64,000 nt of DNA from Luteimonas chenhongjianii (GTDB taxonomy: Bacteria > Pseudomonadota > Gammaproteobacteria > Xanthomonadales > Xanthomonadaceae). Where the stretch lies: contig NZ_CP023406.1 in the NCBI RefSeq assembly GCF_002327105.1, forward strand, positions 3,038,001 to 3,102,000, given 5' to 3'. The position numbers were made by a program, and so were the translations under genes. Shown in pieces: positions 1 through 9,727 of this stretch. How positions within the stretch are numbered: the stretch's first letter is position 1; every line of letters begins with the position of its first letter. Under the pieces are notes generated by a model. It was not told the DNA's origin and ran no database searches. It saw only the letters and a list, made by a program, of their open reading frames with translations.

Positions 1-518
1 CAGCACGCGACGCGTCAACGCGATGGTGCGCGCTGACAAGAGCGCTCGGTGGCCTTGAAGCTGCCTCCCGAGGGTTTCGGCGACTCAAGCCGGTGCCGAC
101 CCGCGCCGGCGCCTCCGGGAGATCCGTGCCGACGCATTGCCTCTGCAGACGATGTTCAAAGAGGAAGAGCCCTGTCGCGGATCCGTGACCAGGCGTGCGT
201 GCTGCGGCCCGGCGGGTGGCGCATGGGAGCGACTCGACCGTCCGGGTCCACCGCATGCTGCTGGCCTGCGGCCGGGCGTGGGGCGTCCGGGGGTGCTCCC
301 TGGCAGGCGCCGGAGGCCACCGCATTTCCGACCTGTGCGCGACGCATCCGCCCTGCCCGGGCGGCGCTGGCGGGCGCCTGCAACAGGTCAGGCGTGGGGG
401 CCGCGGCCGTGCGGAGGCGCATGGCGCCTGAATGACAGGACTTTCACGCCCAGTATGGTTGCCGGGGCCGGCCCGCTGCACTAGGCTGCGCGACTTGGCG
501 AATGGCCCGGGGGCCACG
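1..518. other. No gene recognised, 518 bp left edge
   Basis: This stretch is very GC-rich. It holds only short, mutually overlapping open frames with arginine/proline/alanine-rich translations and no recognisable domain, signal peptide or ribosome site. It ends at the transporter start codon. I see no RNA gene or terminator in it. It may contain the end of an upstream transcript or simply be intergenic. Confidence 0.5.
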
Positions 519-1817
519 ATGGATGACTTGACGCGGATCGGCTTCGGCCTGTTTGGACTGGCCGTGCTGCTCGCGATCACGTGGCTGTTCTCCAACAACA
601 AGCGCAGGGTCGACTGGAAGCTCGTCGCCACCGGCGTGACGTTGCAGATCGCCTTCGCTGCGGTGGTGTTGCGCGTGCCCGGTGGCCGCGAGGTGTTCGA
701 CGCGCTCGGCCACGGCTTCGTCAAGGTTCTCTCGTTCGTCAACGCCGGCTCGGAGTTCATCTTCGGCAGTCTGATGAACATCGAAACCTACGGCTTCATC
801 TTCGCCTTCCAGGTGTTGCCGACGATCATCTTCTTCGCCGCGCTGATGGGCGTGATGTACCACCTGGGCATCATGCAGTTCATCGTTCGCGTCATGGCTT
901 CGGCGATCACCAAGGTGATGCGGGTCTCGGGCGCCGAGACCACGAGCGTGTGCGCCAGTGTCTTCATCGGCCAGACCGAGGCGCCCCTGACCGTGCGCCC
1001 CTACATCTCGCGGATGACCGAATCCGAACTCATCACGATGATGATCGGCGGCATGGCGCACATCGCCGGCGGCGTCCTGGCCGCCTACGTCGGCATGCTC
1101 GGCGGCGGCAACCCGGAAGAGCAGGCGTTCTACGCCAAGCATCTGCTGGCCGCGTCCATCATGGCCGCGCCGGCGACACTGGTCATCGCCAAGATCCTGA
1201 TTCCCGAAACCGCTGATCCGCTGACCCGCGGCACGGTGAAGATGGAGGTCGAGAAGACCACCAGCAACGTCATCGACGCGGCAGCCGCCGGCGCCGGCGA
1301 TGGCCTGCGCCTGGCGCTGAACATCGGCGCGATGCTGCTGGCCTTCATCGCACTGATCGCGATGGTGAACTACCCGCTCGAGTGGATCGGCGAGGTCACC
1401 GGCCTGGCCGAGGCGATCGGTAAGCCCACCAATCTGGCGACGATCTTCGGCTTCGTGCTCGCCCCGATCGCCTGGCTGATCGGCGTGCCGTGGCAGGACG
1501 CGTCGGTGGTCGGCTCGCTGATCGGTCAGAAGATCGTCATCAACGAATTCGTCGCGTACCTGCAGCTGGCCGACATCGTCAACGGCCGCGTCGACGGCGT
1601 GACGCTCAGCGAGCAGGGCCGCCTGATCGCGACCTATGCGCTGTGCGGCTTCGCCAATTTCAGTTCCATCGCGATCCAGATCGGCGGCATCGGCGGGCTC
1701 GCGCCCGACCGCCGCCAGGACCTTGCGCGCTTCGGCCTGCGCGCGGTGCTCGGCGGCACGATCGCCACGCTGATGACGGCCACCATTGCCGGCGTGCTGA
1801 CCTACGTCGGTGCCTGA
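519..1817 (+). CDS. NupC-family concentrative nucleoside transporter
   Basis: A 432-residue inner-membrane protein of the concentrative nucleoside transporter (CNT/NupC) family, which couples nucleoside import to a cation gradient. Hydrophobic segments run through the whole chain, beginning with one at about residues 7-22. Family hallmarks are visible: the ETTSVCASVFIGQTEAP stretch at about 140-156 and the C-terminal ANFSSIAIQIGGIGGLAP region. I chose ATG 519 (MDDLTRIGFG) because the preceding in-frame extension is proline/arginine-rich and unlike the family. The ribokinase gene follows after 53 bp in the same direction, which suggests joint use of nucleoside-derived sugars. The exact substrate cannot be read from sequence. 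The frame is intact and the length is normal. Confidence 0.9.
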   Translation: MDDLTRIGFGLFGLAVLLAITWLFSNNKRRVDWKLVATGVTLQIAFAAVVLRVPGGREVFDALGHGFVKVLSFVNAGSEFIFGSLMNIETYGFIFAFQVLPTIIFFAALMGVMYHLGIMQFIVRVMASAITKVMRVSGAETTSVCASVFIGQTEAPLTVRPYISRMTESELITMMIGGMAHIAGGVLAAYVGMLGGGNPEEQAFYAKHLLAASIMAAPATLVIAKILIPETADPLTRGTVKMEVEKTTSNVIDAAAAGAGDGLRLALNIGAMLLAFIALIAMVNYPLEWIGEVTGLAEAIGKPTNLATIFGFVLAPIAWLIGVPWQDASVVGSLIGQKIVINEFVAYLQLADIVNGRVDGVTLSEQGRLIATYALCGFANFSSIAIQIGGIGGLAPDRRQDLARFGLRAVLGGTIATLMTATIAGVLTYVGA

Positions 1818-1870
1818 TTTCGATTCTTTCTGAAGTCGCGCGAGCGGATACAGAACAGGGGAAGGTGCGC

Positions 1871-2821
1871 GTGAGCCATGTCGTCGTCGTCGGGTCGTTC
1901 AATGTCGACCATGTCTGGAACTGCGCCACACTGCCGCGTCCGGGCGAAACGCTGAGCGGCCGCTACCACACCGGCCCCGGCGGCAAGGGCTTCAACCAGG
2001 CGATCGCGGCCGCCCGCGCGGGTGCCCAGACGGGCTTGCTGTGCGCACTTGGCGGCGACGAAGGCGGCCGCCAGGCGCGTGCGCTGGCCCAGGCCGACGG
2101 CATCGACCTGCGCGTGCACGACAGCGCCCAGCCGACCGGCACCGCCGGCATCTATGTCGACGAAGCCGGCCAGAACACCATCGTCATCGGCGCCGGCGCC
2201 AATGCAGATCTCAGCGTCGCATGGCTGGGGCGGCAGGCCGCCGCGCTCGCTGGCGCGCGCGTGCTGCTGTCGCAGCTCGAGTCGCCGCTCGACAGCGTGC
2301 TCGAAGCGATGCGCCTGGCGCGCGCCGCGGGCACCATCACCATGCTCAATCCCGCGCCGGCGAACGCGCAGTGCCTGCGCGAACTGCTGGCCGCGGCCGA
2401 CATCCTCACACCGAACGAAACCGAGTTCGCCGCGCTGCTGGAACGCCATACCAGCCATCGCATCGACAGGGACGAAATCGCCGGCGCGCCCGACGCGCAG
2501 CTGCACCGCCTGTGCCGCACCCTGCTGCCGCGCGGCACGGTGGTGATCACGCTCGGGGCAGCCGGCGCGTTCGTCTCGCACCGGGAAGACCTGCTGCGCG
2601 GCGACGATGCGCCGTTCTACCGCGTGGCCGCCGAGAAGGTGGAACCGGTCGACACCACCGGCGCCGGCGATGCCTTCAACGGCGCCCTTGCAGCCGCCTA
2701 TGCCGCCGCGCCCGCGCAGCCGTTTGCCGCGCACGTGCGGTTCGCCAATCGCTACGCCGGCCTGTCGACCGAACGCGTCGGCGCCGCATTGGCGATGCCG
2801 CGGCTCACCCCCGGCGGCTGA
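1871..2821 (+). CDS. rbsK: Ribokinase, PfkB family
   Basis: A 316-residue cytosolic sugar kinase that would phosphorylate ribose (or a close sugar) at O5 with ATP. Both PfkB signatures are present: GPGGKGFNQA at residues 35-44, which contacts the sugar, and DTTGAGDAFN at about 261-270, containing the anion hole and the catalytic Asp at about 267. GTG 1871 is preferred because a purine-rich AGGGGAAGG lies directly upstream at suitable spacing; GTG 1865 is possible but less well placed. The gene lies just downstream of the nucleoside transporter, consistent with salvage of ribose from imported nucleosides, although no nucleoside hydrolase is present in the window. Another PfkB-type sugar cannot be excluded. 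Confidence 0.85.
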   Translation: MSHVVVVGSFNVDHVWNCATLPRPGETLSGRYHTGPGGKGFNQAIAAARAGAQTGLLCALGGDEGGRQARALAQADGIDLRVHDSAQPTGTAGIYVDEAGQNTIVIGAGANADLSVAWLGRQAAALAGARVLLSQLESPLDSVLEAMRLARAAGTITMLNPAPANAQCLRELLAAADILTPNETEFAALLERHTSHRIDRDEIAGAPDAQLHRLCRTLLPRGTVVITLGAAGAFVSHREDLLRGDDAPFYRVAAEKVEPVDTTGAGDAFNGALAAAYAAAPAQPFAAHVRFANRYAGLSTERVGAALAMPRLTPGG

Positions 2822-2876
2822 ACCCCGGAATCGGCCGCATGCGGCCCGCATCTCGCCGATCGGCGACAATGGCGCC

Positions 2877-3872
2877 ATGCAGATCGGCCCCTACCGCATC
2901 GAACCGAACGTGGTCCTGGCCCCGATGGCCGGGGTCACCGACAAGCCGTTCCGACAGCTTTGCAAGCGGTTGGGCGCGGGGCTGGCGATGTCGGAGATGA
3001 CGATCAGCGACCCGCGCTTCTGGCAGACCGAGAAGTCGTTGCGGCGCATGGACCACGACGGCGAGCCCGCGCCTGTCGGGGTACAGATCGCCGGCACGGA
3101 GCCGGCGATGCTGGCAGAGGCCGCACGCTACAACGTCGACCACGGCGCGCAGATCATCGACATCAACATGGGCTGCCCGGCGAAGAAGGTCTGCAACGCC
3201 TGGGCCGGTTCGGCGCTGATGCAGGACGAGGCGCTGGTCGCGCGGATTCTCGACGCGGTGGTGCGCGCGGTCGACGTGCCGGTGACATTGAAGATCCGCA
3301 CGGGCTGGTGCGCCGAGCACCGCAATGCGCCGACGATCGCGCGCATCGCGCAGGACGCCGGCATCGCCGCGCTGGCCGTGCATGGCCGTACCCGCGACCA
3401 GCATTACACCGGCACCGCCGAGTACGACACGATCGCCGCGATCAAGGCCGCACTGACGATTCCGGTGCTCGCCAATGGCGACATCGACTCGCCGGAGAAG
3501 GCACTGGCCGTGCTGCGCCATACCGGCTGCGATGCGGTAATGGTGGGCCGCGCCGCGCAGGGCCGGCCGTGGATCTTCCGCGAGATCGCGTACTTCCTGA
3601 GTTCGGGCACGCATCTGGCGCCGCCGACGCTGCCCGAGATCCGCGACATCCTGCTCGACCATCTTGCCGCGCTGCATGCCTTCTATGGCGAGACCTCCGG
3701 CGTGCGTATCGCGCGCAAGCATCTGGGCTGGTACGCCAAGGATCGACCGGAGAACGCGGCATTCCGCAACGTGGTCAACCGCGCCGAGACGGCGCAGGCG
3801 CAGATCGCGCTGACGCACGAGTACTTCGATGCACTGATCGCGAGCGACATCCGGCCGACGCTCGCAGCCTGA
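2877..3872 (+). CDS. dusB: tRNA-dihydrouridine synthase B
   Basis: A 331-residue flavoenzyme that reduces specific uridines in the tRNA D-loop to dihydrouridine with NADPH. The TIM-barrel N-terminus has the FMN-binding LAPMAGVTDKPFR motif at about residues 14-26, and the conserved NMGCPAKKV motif places the catalytic cysteine at residue 100. The later HGRTRDQHYTG and VMVGRAAQGRPW motifs bind FMN and phosphate. DusB rather than DusA or DusC is favoured by the MSEM...GCPAKKVCN pattern and the length. ATG 2877 starts the canonical MQIGPY sequence. No fis gene follows, unlike the enterobacterial dusB-fis operon; the next gene is convergent. Confidence 0.93.
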   Translation: MQIGPYRIEPNVVLAPMAGVTDKPFRQLCKRLGAGLAMSEMTISDPRFWQTEKSLRRMDHDGEPAPVGVQIAGTEPAMLAEAARYNVDHGAQIIDINMGCPAKKVCNAWAGSALMQDEALVARILDAVVRAVDVPVTLKIRTGWCAEHRNAPTIARIAQDAGIAALAVHGRTRDQHYTGTAEYDTIAAIKAALTIPVLANGDIDSPEKALAVLRHTGCDAVMVGRAAQGRPWIFREIAYFLSSGTHLAPPTLPEIRDILLDHLAALHAFYGETSGVRIARKHLGWYAKDRPENAAFRNVVNRAETAQAQIALTHEYFDALIASDIRPTLAA

Positions 3873-3966
3873 CGCGGACGCCTGCTCGGGGTGCGCGCGC
3901 CCGTACTGACGATGTCCACGCCCCGGGATCCCTGCGCGCCCGCAGCGAGCAGACGCGTCCCTCCCC

Positions 3967-5016
3967 TCAGTGCGCCTCGACAGCCTCTTCGCTGCCGAGG
4001 CCCGGCAATGCGGGTTCGCGCCAGATCCGCGCCCACGTCGCCCGCAAGGTTCCGGCGATGTCACGCGGCATGCCGGCCTGCACCGGCGGCACCGCGCGCC
4101 AGGCGCCGTCGGCGCGCTCGGCCACCGTGAAGCGGAACAGGTAGTCCGGCTCGGCGCCCATGCGCAGGTCGCTGAGCTGCAGCCGGTCATCGACCACGGT
4201 CGCGCCCACGAAGCCGTGGTTGAACCACGCGAGACGCCGCACCGCCGGCAGTCCGGCATTGGCCTGCAGCGCGCGGGTGTCGGACGCGTACGCCGTGAAG
4301 CGCATCGGCCCCCGGTCGGCGGCCAGCGAGCGGAAGCCTTCGACATATCCGTCCGGGGTCATCGCCACCACACGCCACAGCAGGGTATTGGCCGGCATCG
4401 GCACCGAGAAGCGCGGCGCATCCGCCAGCCCCATGGTAGCGAGACTGCGCTCCGCCTCGCGGTCGACGATGGTCTTGGCGACCAGCGACCAGCCGATGTA
4501 CGCGGTGCTCAGCACCAGGCCGAACACCAGTGCGCGCTTGCCGAGCGGGCGCGCCCCCGCAAACAGCGCGACCAGCACGCCTGCCAGCAACCAGATGGTG
4601 TACAGCGGATCGATGATGAAGAGGCTCGACCACATTGCCGGCGGTGGCCGCAGCGGCCACCACAGCTGGGTGCCGTAGACGGTGAACGCATCGAGCAGCG
4701 GGTGCGTGATCAATGCAAGTGCTATCGCCCAGAACCAGCGCACCGGCGATGCCGCGACGCGAGCCTTGCCGAAACGCTTGAACAGCCACCAGATCGCGAC
4801 GGCGATCAACGGCAACACCAGCAGCGAATGCGTGAGCCCGCGATGCAGGGTCATGCGCAGCACCGGGTCGTCGGTCATCAACGCGATCGGGATGCCATCG
4901 AGGTCGGGCAAGGTGCCGAGGATGGCGCCGGCAGCGAGGGCGGCGCGGCGATCAGTGGCAGGAACGACAGCCGCGGCCACCGAAGCGCCGAGCACGATCT
5001 GGGTGAACGAGTCCAT
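3967..5016 (-). CDS. YdjM/DUF457-type inner-membrane metal-dependent hydrolase
   Basis: A 349-residue membrane protein of the YdjM/YbcI (DUF457) family of predicted membrane-bound metal-dependent hydrolases. The N-terminus begins MDSFTQIVLGASVAAAV, a first membrane segment. It is followed by a DLD motif (residues 38-40) and the HRGLTHS motif with His58 and His63. A second HPLLDAF motif lies in a later membrane segment. Several more hydrophobic helices precede a soluble C-terminal domain of about 150 residues. E. coli YdjM belongs to the LexA regulon, but I see no LexA box here. It converges on dusB. The biochemical role of the family is not established, so the hydrolase label is a family prediction only. 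Confidence 0.8.
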   Translation of the reverse strand: MDSFTQIVLGASVAAAVVPATDRRAALAAGAILGTLPDLDGIPIALMTDDPVLRMTLHRGLTHSLLVLPLIAVAIWWLFKRFGKARVAASPVRWFWAIALALITHPLLDAFTVYGTQLWWPLRPPPAMWSSLFIIDPLYTIWLLAGVLVALFAGARPLGKRALVFGLVLSTAYIGWSLVAKTIVDREAERSLATMGLADAPRFSVPMPANTLLWRVVAMTPDGYVEGFRSLAADRGPMRFTAYASDTRALQANAGLPAVRRLAWFNHGFVGATVVDDRLQLSDLRMGAEPDYLFRFTVAERADGAWRAVPPVQAGMPRDIAGTLRATWARIWREPALPGLGSEEAVEAH

Positions 5017-5690
5017 CGGCCGATGCTAGCAGCCGCTAACGACACGACGCCGGGGCGCGGGCGGGGCGCGACACCGCCTGGCCGTTGGGCTCGGTGCATG
5101 CAGGCAGCTCCGGCACTCCGCCCCGAGGCGAAGCAGACGCAGCCCGGAGGCGGCCGTCTGGCGCTTCGGCGAGTGCGGCCAGGCGGCCGACCCGTCGCCG
5201 TCGGTGCGTAGAGGACCCGCATGCTCGACCGTCGCCGCGCGACGGATCTGGCCGCAGACGATGCCATGGGACTACCCGGCCCATGGGCCGGACGGACTTG
5301 CCGGCGAGCGAAGCCTTCCGGGCCACGCCGGCGTAACCGCCGCACCGCACAGGGAGCTCCCTTGGCAAGCAGCCATGCATGCCGGGCGCGGGACGGGCGA
5401 AGCCGAGCCCCGGATGTGCCACTGCGAAAGCGGTCCACAAGTGGCTGCAGACCGCAGCACCTGGCGCGCTGCGGAGCGGCGCCCGTGGCAAGCGCGTCAG
5501 CCCTGCACAGCACGTCCCTTCCGGGCCCATGCCGAGCCTGTCGCGCACGCGCGCCGCCGGCCCGCAACTGCGCCGGGGCGCTGCGGTTGCAGCCGCCGCT
5601 CGGCGTGATGACACTTGTCCTGCACCGTAATCGCGCTTAACCGCGCTGCAATCCGGCGCAGTCCACAATGCAATTCCGCCGGCCGCTCTG
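5017..5690. other. GC-rich intergenic stretch, no gene recognised
   Basis: About 670 bp between a minus-strand and a plus-strand gene, so both promoters should lie here. All open frames are short, overlap each other on both strands and give low-complexity Arg/Ala/Pro translations. No tRNA, rRNA or known riboswitch was recognised. Short self-complementary words occur, for example CCATGGG/CCCATGG near 5264-5286, but no convincing long hairpin. It may be decayed coding sequence. Confidence 0.5.
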
Positions 5691-5737
5691 TATGATTGCC
5701 GGCCATCTTTTCATCCGAATATAGGGATATAGGCCCG
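5691..5737 (+). promoter_or_regulatory. metK leader: -10-like box and direct repeat over the ribosome site
   Basis: TATGAT at 5691-5696 matches a sigma-70 -10 box; no good -35 is visible. Downstream, ATATAGGG (5719-5726) is followed immediately by ATATAGGC (5727-5734). This AT-rich direct repeat stands out in the GC-rich context and contains the likely Shine-Dalgarno AGG just before ATG 5738. A regulator or RNA structure acting here could control metK translation or initiation; that is inference. Confidence 0.4.
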
Positions 5738-6949
5738 ATGTCCAGCTATCTCTTCACCTCCGAGTCGGTCTCCGAAGGCCACCCGGACAAGATCGCCGAC
5801 CAGATTTCCGACGCCGTGCTCGATGCGATCCTCGCCCAGGACAAGCGCGCGCGCGTGGCCTGCGAAACCCTGGTCAAGACGGGCGTTGCGATCGTCGCCG
5901 GCGAAGTGACCACCAGTGCGTGGATCGATCTTGAGGCGCTTACCCGCAAGGTGATCCTGGACATCGGCTACAACAGTTCCGACGTCGGCTTCGACGGCGA
6001 GACCTGCGGCGTGCTGAACCTGATCGGCAAGCAGTCGCCCGACATCAACCAGGGCGTGGACCGCAAGAATCCCGAGCAGCAGGGCGCCGGCGACCAGGGC
6101 CTGATGTTCGGTTACGCCACCAACGAGACCTCGGAATTCATGCCGGCGGCCATCCACTACTCGCACCGTCTGGTCGAGCAGCAGGCCAAGGTCCGTAAGA
6201 AGAAGAATTCCCCGCTGTCGTGGCTGCGTCCCGACGCCAAGTCCCAGGTGACGCTGCGCTACGAGAACGGCGTCGCCACCGCGATCGACGCCGTGGTGCT
6301 GTCGACGCAGCACGATCCGGGCGTCAAGCAGAAGGACCTGATCGAAGCCGTGCGCGAGGAGATCATCAAGCCCGTGCTGCCGGCGAAGTGGCTGCACAAG
6401 GGCACCAAGTTCCACATCAACCCGACCGGCAAGTTCATCATCGGCGGGCCGGTCGGCGACTGCGGCCTGACCGGGCGCAAGATCATCGTCGACACCTACG
6501 GCGGCTGGGCGCGCCATGGTGGCGGCGCGTTCTCGGGCAAGGATCCGTCCAAGGTCGACCGCTCGGCCGCGTACGCAGCCCGCTACGTCGCCAAGAACGT
6601 CGTCGCGGCCGGCCTGGCCGACCGTTGCGAAGTGCAGGTGTCGTACGCGATCGGCGTGGCCGAGCCGACCTCGATCTCGGTCACCACCTTCGGCACCGGC
6701 AAGATCAGCGATGACAAGATCGAAAAGCTGATCCGCAAGCATTTCGACCTGCGTCCGTACGGCATCATCCAGATGCTGGACCTGATCCACCCGGTCTACC
6801 AGCGCACCGCCAGCTATGGTCACTTCGGCCGCAAGCCGCAGGACGTGAGCTACGTCGACGGCGCCGGCGAGCGGCACACCGCGACCGCGTTCTCGTGGGA
6901 AAAGATCGATCGCGCCGACGCGCTGCGCACGGATGCGAAGCTGAAGTGA
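5738..6949 (+). CDS. metK: S-adenosylmethionine synthetase
   Basis: A 403-residue cytosolic enzyme that makes S-adenosylmethionine from methionine and ATP. It carries the N-terminal SEGHPDK motif with the catalytic His15, the central [10 protein letters not shown] methionine/ATP-binding motif, and the [17 protein letters not shown] loop at about residues 259-275 with the triphosphate-binding lysines. Length and start ([18 protein letters not shown]) match the family. A GC-rich hairpin follows. With ahcY and metF further along this window, it supplies most of the methyl cycle. Expression should be strong; the leader has an unusual AT-rich direct repeat around the ribosome site. Confidence 0.97.
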   Translation: MSSYLFTSESVSEGHPDKIADQISDAVLDAILAQDKRARVACETLVKTGVAIVAGEVTTSAWIDLEALTRKVILDIGYNSSDVGFDGETCGVLNLIGKQSPDINQGVDRKNPEQQGAGDQGLMFGYATNETSEFMPAAIHYSHRLVEQQAKVRKKKNSPLSWLRPDAKSQVTLRYENGVATAIDAVVLSTQHDPGVKQKDLIEAVREEIIKPVLPAKWLHKGTKFHINPTGKFIIGGPVGDCGLTGRKIIVDTYGGWARHGGGAFSGKDPSKVDRSAAYAARYVAKNVVAAGLADRCEVQVSYAIGVAEPTSISVTTFGTGKISDDKIEKLIRKHFDLRPYGIIQMLDLIHPVYQRTASYGHFGRKPQDVSYVDGAGERHTATAFSWEKIDRADALRTDAKLK

Positions 6950-6989
6950 CATCGCGCCGCGGCGGTCGCCGTGGTACATGGGGTTACCG

Positions 6990-7013
6990 GACGGGCCGCG
7001 CAAGCGGCCCGTT
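6990..7013 (+). terminator. Probable metK terminator hairpin
   Basis: ACGGGCCGC and GCGGCCCGT form a perfect 9-bp stem around a GCAA tetraloop, about 40 bp after the metK stop. There is no clear T tract, only TTCC, so termination may be partial. Confidence 0.5.
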
Positions 7014-7117
7014 CCGCGTCTGGCGGTTTGCCCTCACTTCGTGTGCATCGCCGAGTTCGCATGCTGTACGGGGGCGCAGCACAGCTCCGCCCCCAAGCCC
7101 ACGGAGCCCGACTGACG

Positions 7118-8530
7118 ATGCCGCCCAGTTACGACGAGATGCACGATGCCCAGGGGCAGGTGCGCCCCCATTACCACGGCTTCGACGACTGGCTCCAGGT
7201 GACTCCCGACGAACAGGTGGCGCACAAGCGCCTCGAGGCCGAGGTGTCCTTCCACCGCGTCGGCATCACGTTCTCGGTCTACGGCGAGGAGTCCGGCAAC
7301 GAGCGCCTGATCCCGTTCGACATCGTCCCGCGCATTCTCCCCGCCCACGAGTGGAAGATCCTCGAAGCCGGACTGCGCCAGCGGGTGCATGCACTGAACC
7401 TGTTCCTGGGCGACATCTACGGCGAGCAGCGCATCCTGCGCGATCGCCGCATCCCGTCCGAGCTGGTGCTGGCCAACAGCGAGTACCGCAAGGAGATGCA
7501 GGGCCTGAAGGTGGCCTGCAACACCTACTCGCACGTGTCGGGCATCGATCTTGTACGCGCCGGCGATGGCGAGTACTACGTGCTGGAAGACAACCTGCGC
7601 GTGGCGTCAGGCGTGTCCTACATGCTCGAGAACCGCCGGATGATGGCGCGGCTCATCCCCGAACTGTTCGCCCGCCAGCAGATCGCGCCGGTCGAACGCT
7701 ATCCCGATGCGCTGTTCGAGGTCCTGCGCCAGAGCGCGCCGGCCAACGTCGACAACCCGGTGGTGGCGGTGCTGACCCCGGGCGCGGCGAACTCGGCGTA
7801 CTTCGAACACGCCTTCCTGGCCCAGCAGATGGGCGTGGAGCTCGTCGAGGGCGCCGATCTGTTCGTCCAGGACGACATGGTCTACGCCAAGACCACGCGT
7901 GGCGCCCAGCGCGTGCACGTGATCTATCGACGCATCAACGACGACTATCTCGATCCCACCGTGTTCCGGCGCGAGTCCATGCTCGGGGTGTCCGGGCTGT
8001 TCGGTGCATACCGCGCCGGGAACGTGACCCTCGCCAATGCACCGGGTACCGGTGTCGGCGACGACAAGTCGGTGTATCCCTACGTGCCCGAGATGATCCG
8101 CTACTACCTCAGCGAAGAGCCCATCCTGCACAACGTGCCGACCTGGCAGCTGCGCAATCCGGACGACCTGAAATACACCCTCGAACACCTGCCCGAGCTG
8201 GTGGTCAAGGAAGTCCACGGCGCCGGCGGCTACGGCATGCTGGTCGGGCCGGCCGCCACGAAGGCGGAGATCGAGGAATTCCGTGCGCGCATCCTCGCCG
8301 ACCCGGGCAACTACATCGCCCAGCCGACGCTGTCGCTGTCCACCTGCCCCACCTACGTCGAGAGCGGCCTCGCGCCGCGGCATATCGACCTGCGCCCCTA
8401 CATCCTCAGCGGTCGCCGCATCCATGTCGTGCCCGGCGGCCTGACCCGCGTTGCGTTGCGTGAGGGCTCGCTGGTGGTGAACTCCTCGCAGGGCGGCGGC
8501 ACCAAGGACACCTGGGTGATGGAAGTATGA
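7118..8530 (+). CDS. Circularly permuted ATP-grasp protein (DUF404/DUF407 type)
   Basis: A 470-residue protein of the circularly permuted ATP-grasp family, predicted to form an amide bond between a peptide or amino-acid carboxylate and an amine using ATP. Visible family features are the N-terminal block around GDIYGEQRILRD, the YVLEDNLRVASGVSYMLENR block at about residues 150-170, and the C-terminal LVVKEVHGAGGYGMLVGP block with the glycine-rich ATP-binding loop. ATG 7118 is chosen because the earlier extension has no homology-like features. It is the first gene of a same-strand cluster with an alpha-E protein and Anbu. This association is known from comparative genomics of amidoligase systems. 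The substrate is unknown. Confidence 0.88.
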   Translation: MPPSYDEMHDAQGQVRPHYHGFDDWLQVTPDEQVAHKRLEAEVSFHRVGITFSVYGEESGNERLIPFDIVPRILPAHEWKILEAGLRQRVHALNLFLGDIYGEQRILRDRRIPSELVLANSEYRKEMQGLKVACNTYSHVSGIDLVRAGDGEYYVLEDNLRVASGVSYMLENRRMMARLIPELFARQQIAPVERYPDALFEVLRQSAPANVDNPVVAVLTPGAANSAYFEHAFLAQQMGVELVEGADLFVQDDMVYAKTTRGAQRVHVIYRRINDDYLDPTVFRRESMLGVSGLFGAYRAGNVTLANAPGTGVGDDKSVYPYVPEMIRYYLSEEPILHNVPTWQLRNPDDLKYTLEHLPELVVKEVHGAGGYGMLVGPAATKAEIEEFRARILADPGNYIAQPTLSLSTCPTYVESGLAPRHIDLRPYILSGRRIHVVPGGLTRVALREGSLVVNSSQGGGTKDTWVMEV

Positions 8531-8655
8531 GTCGCCGGCCCGCCGTGTCCCCTGCCCCCGTCCCGCCGTCGCGCACCGCAGGTCGCGATGCCCTGACTGC
8601 CCGCTCCGTATCCGGCCGCTTCGCGCTGGCCAGTCCTTCGCACAGGCGCTGATCC

Positions 8656-9663
8656 ATGCTCTGCCGCACCGCAAACGATCTCTACTGGGTAGCGCGCAAT
8701 GTCGAACGCGCCGAGAACACCGCGCGCCTGCTCGACATGGCCCAGCGCATCGCGCTGCTCCCCGAACGCCTCGACCGGGGCAAGGCGCAGGCGGCGCCCT
8801 GGCGCCGCGCGCTCGATTCGCTCGGTCTGGTGGAGAGCTTCCAGCAGCGCCACGGCCGCATCGATGCCGAGGGTGTCGTGCAGCACCTGCTGCTCTCGCC
8901 CGACAACCCGGGCTCGATCTACAGCTGCCTGCGCACGGCGCGCGAGAACGCACGCGCGCAGCGCGTGGCGATCACTGCCGAGATGTACGAGGATCTCAAC
9001 AGTTCGTGGCTGGAGATCCGCCGCTTCGATGCCACGCGCCTGCGCCAGCAGGGCCTGAGCAACGCGCTGGAATGGGTGAAGACGCGCTCGGCCGCGTTCC
9101 GCGGCATCACCATCGGCACGCTCGGCCGCGGCGAGGGCTATCGCTTCCTGCAACTGGGCGCCTTCATCGAACGTGCGGACTGGTCGATCCGACTGCTCGA
9201 CATGATCAGCAGCGACGAAGAGTTGCCCGAGACAGGTGAAGTGCGCGACGCGACCCAGTACTTCCAGTGGAGCGCATTGCTCCAGGCGCTCTCGGCGTTC
9301 GAAACCTACCGTCGCCTGTATCGCGAGTCGGTGAGCCCCGCCGGCGTGGCCGCGCTGATGCTGCTCAACGACGACAATCCGCGCTCACTGCAGGCCTGCG
9401 TCGCCGCGATCCACCGTATCCTTCAATCGCTGTCGGGCGGCGAATCGGTCGAGGTCGCGCGTCAGGCCGGCGCACTGGCGGCGCAGGCCCGCTATGCGCG
9501 CATCGACGAGATCATTGCCGCTGGCCTGGAGACGTGGCTGCAGGACACGATGGGCAGGCTGTCGCGACTCGGCAACGAGATCCACCGCCAGTTCATGACC
9601 ACCGAAGTGGTGCCGTTCTCCCCGCCCGGAATGTCGCAGTCACAATGGCAGCGTTCGTCTTGA
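8656..9663 (+). CDS. Alpha-E domain protein (DUF403)
   Basis: A 335-residue, mostly helical protein of the alpha-E (DUF403) family. The N-terminus MLCRTANDLYWVARNVERAENTARLLDM is the typical start of the family (usually MLSRTA..LYW..RY.ERAENTAR). Further conserved blocks include SSWLEIRRFDA and the region around TIGTLGRGEGYRFLQLGAFIERAD. The family has no proven activity. It almost always travels with a circularly permuted ATP-grasp protein and is thought to act with it in peptide synthesis or tagging. The gene begins 125 bp after the ATP-grasp gene and ends 64 bp before Anbu, consistent with one transcription unit. In many genomes a transglutaminase-like gene follows here; it is absent. Confidence 0.88.
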   Translation: MLCRTANDLYWVARNVERAENTARLLDMAQRIALLPERLDRGKAQAAPWRRALDSLGLVESFQQRHGRIDAEGVVQHLLLSPDNPGSIYSCLRTARENARAQRVAITAEMYEDLNSSWLEIRRFDATRLRQQGLSNALEWVKTRSAAFRGITIGTLGRGEGYRFLQLGAFIERADWSIRLLDMISSDEELPETGEVRDATQYFQWSALLQALSAFETYRRLYRESVSPAGVAALMLLNDDNPRSLQACVAAIHRILQSLSGGESVEVARQAGALAAQARYARIDEIIAAGLETWLQDTMGRLSRLGNEIHRQFMTTEVVPFSPPGMSQSQWQRSS

Positions 9664-9727
9664 GCTGTCGCTGCGCCGCCGCGCGGGGCACAATGCGTGC
9701 TGCAATTGCGCGCTGTCGCGGCACCTT

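Noticed and set aside
49..484. Several overlapping frames at the left edge
   Set aside because: All are short, mutually overlapping, Arg/Pro-rich and without ribosome sites or homology-like features.
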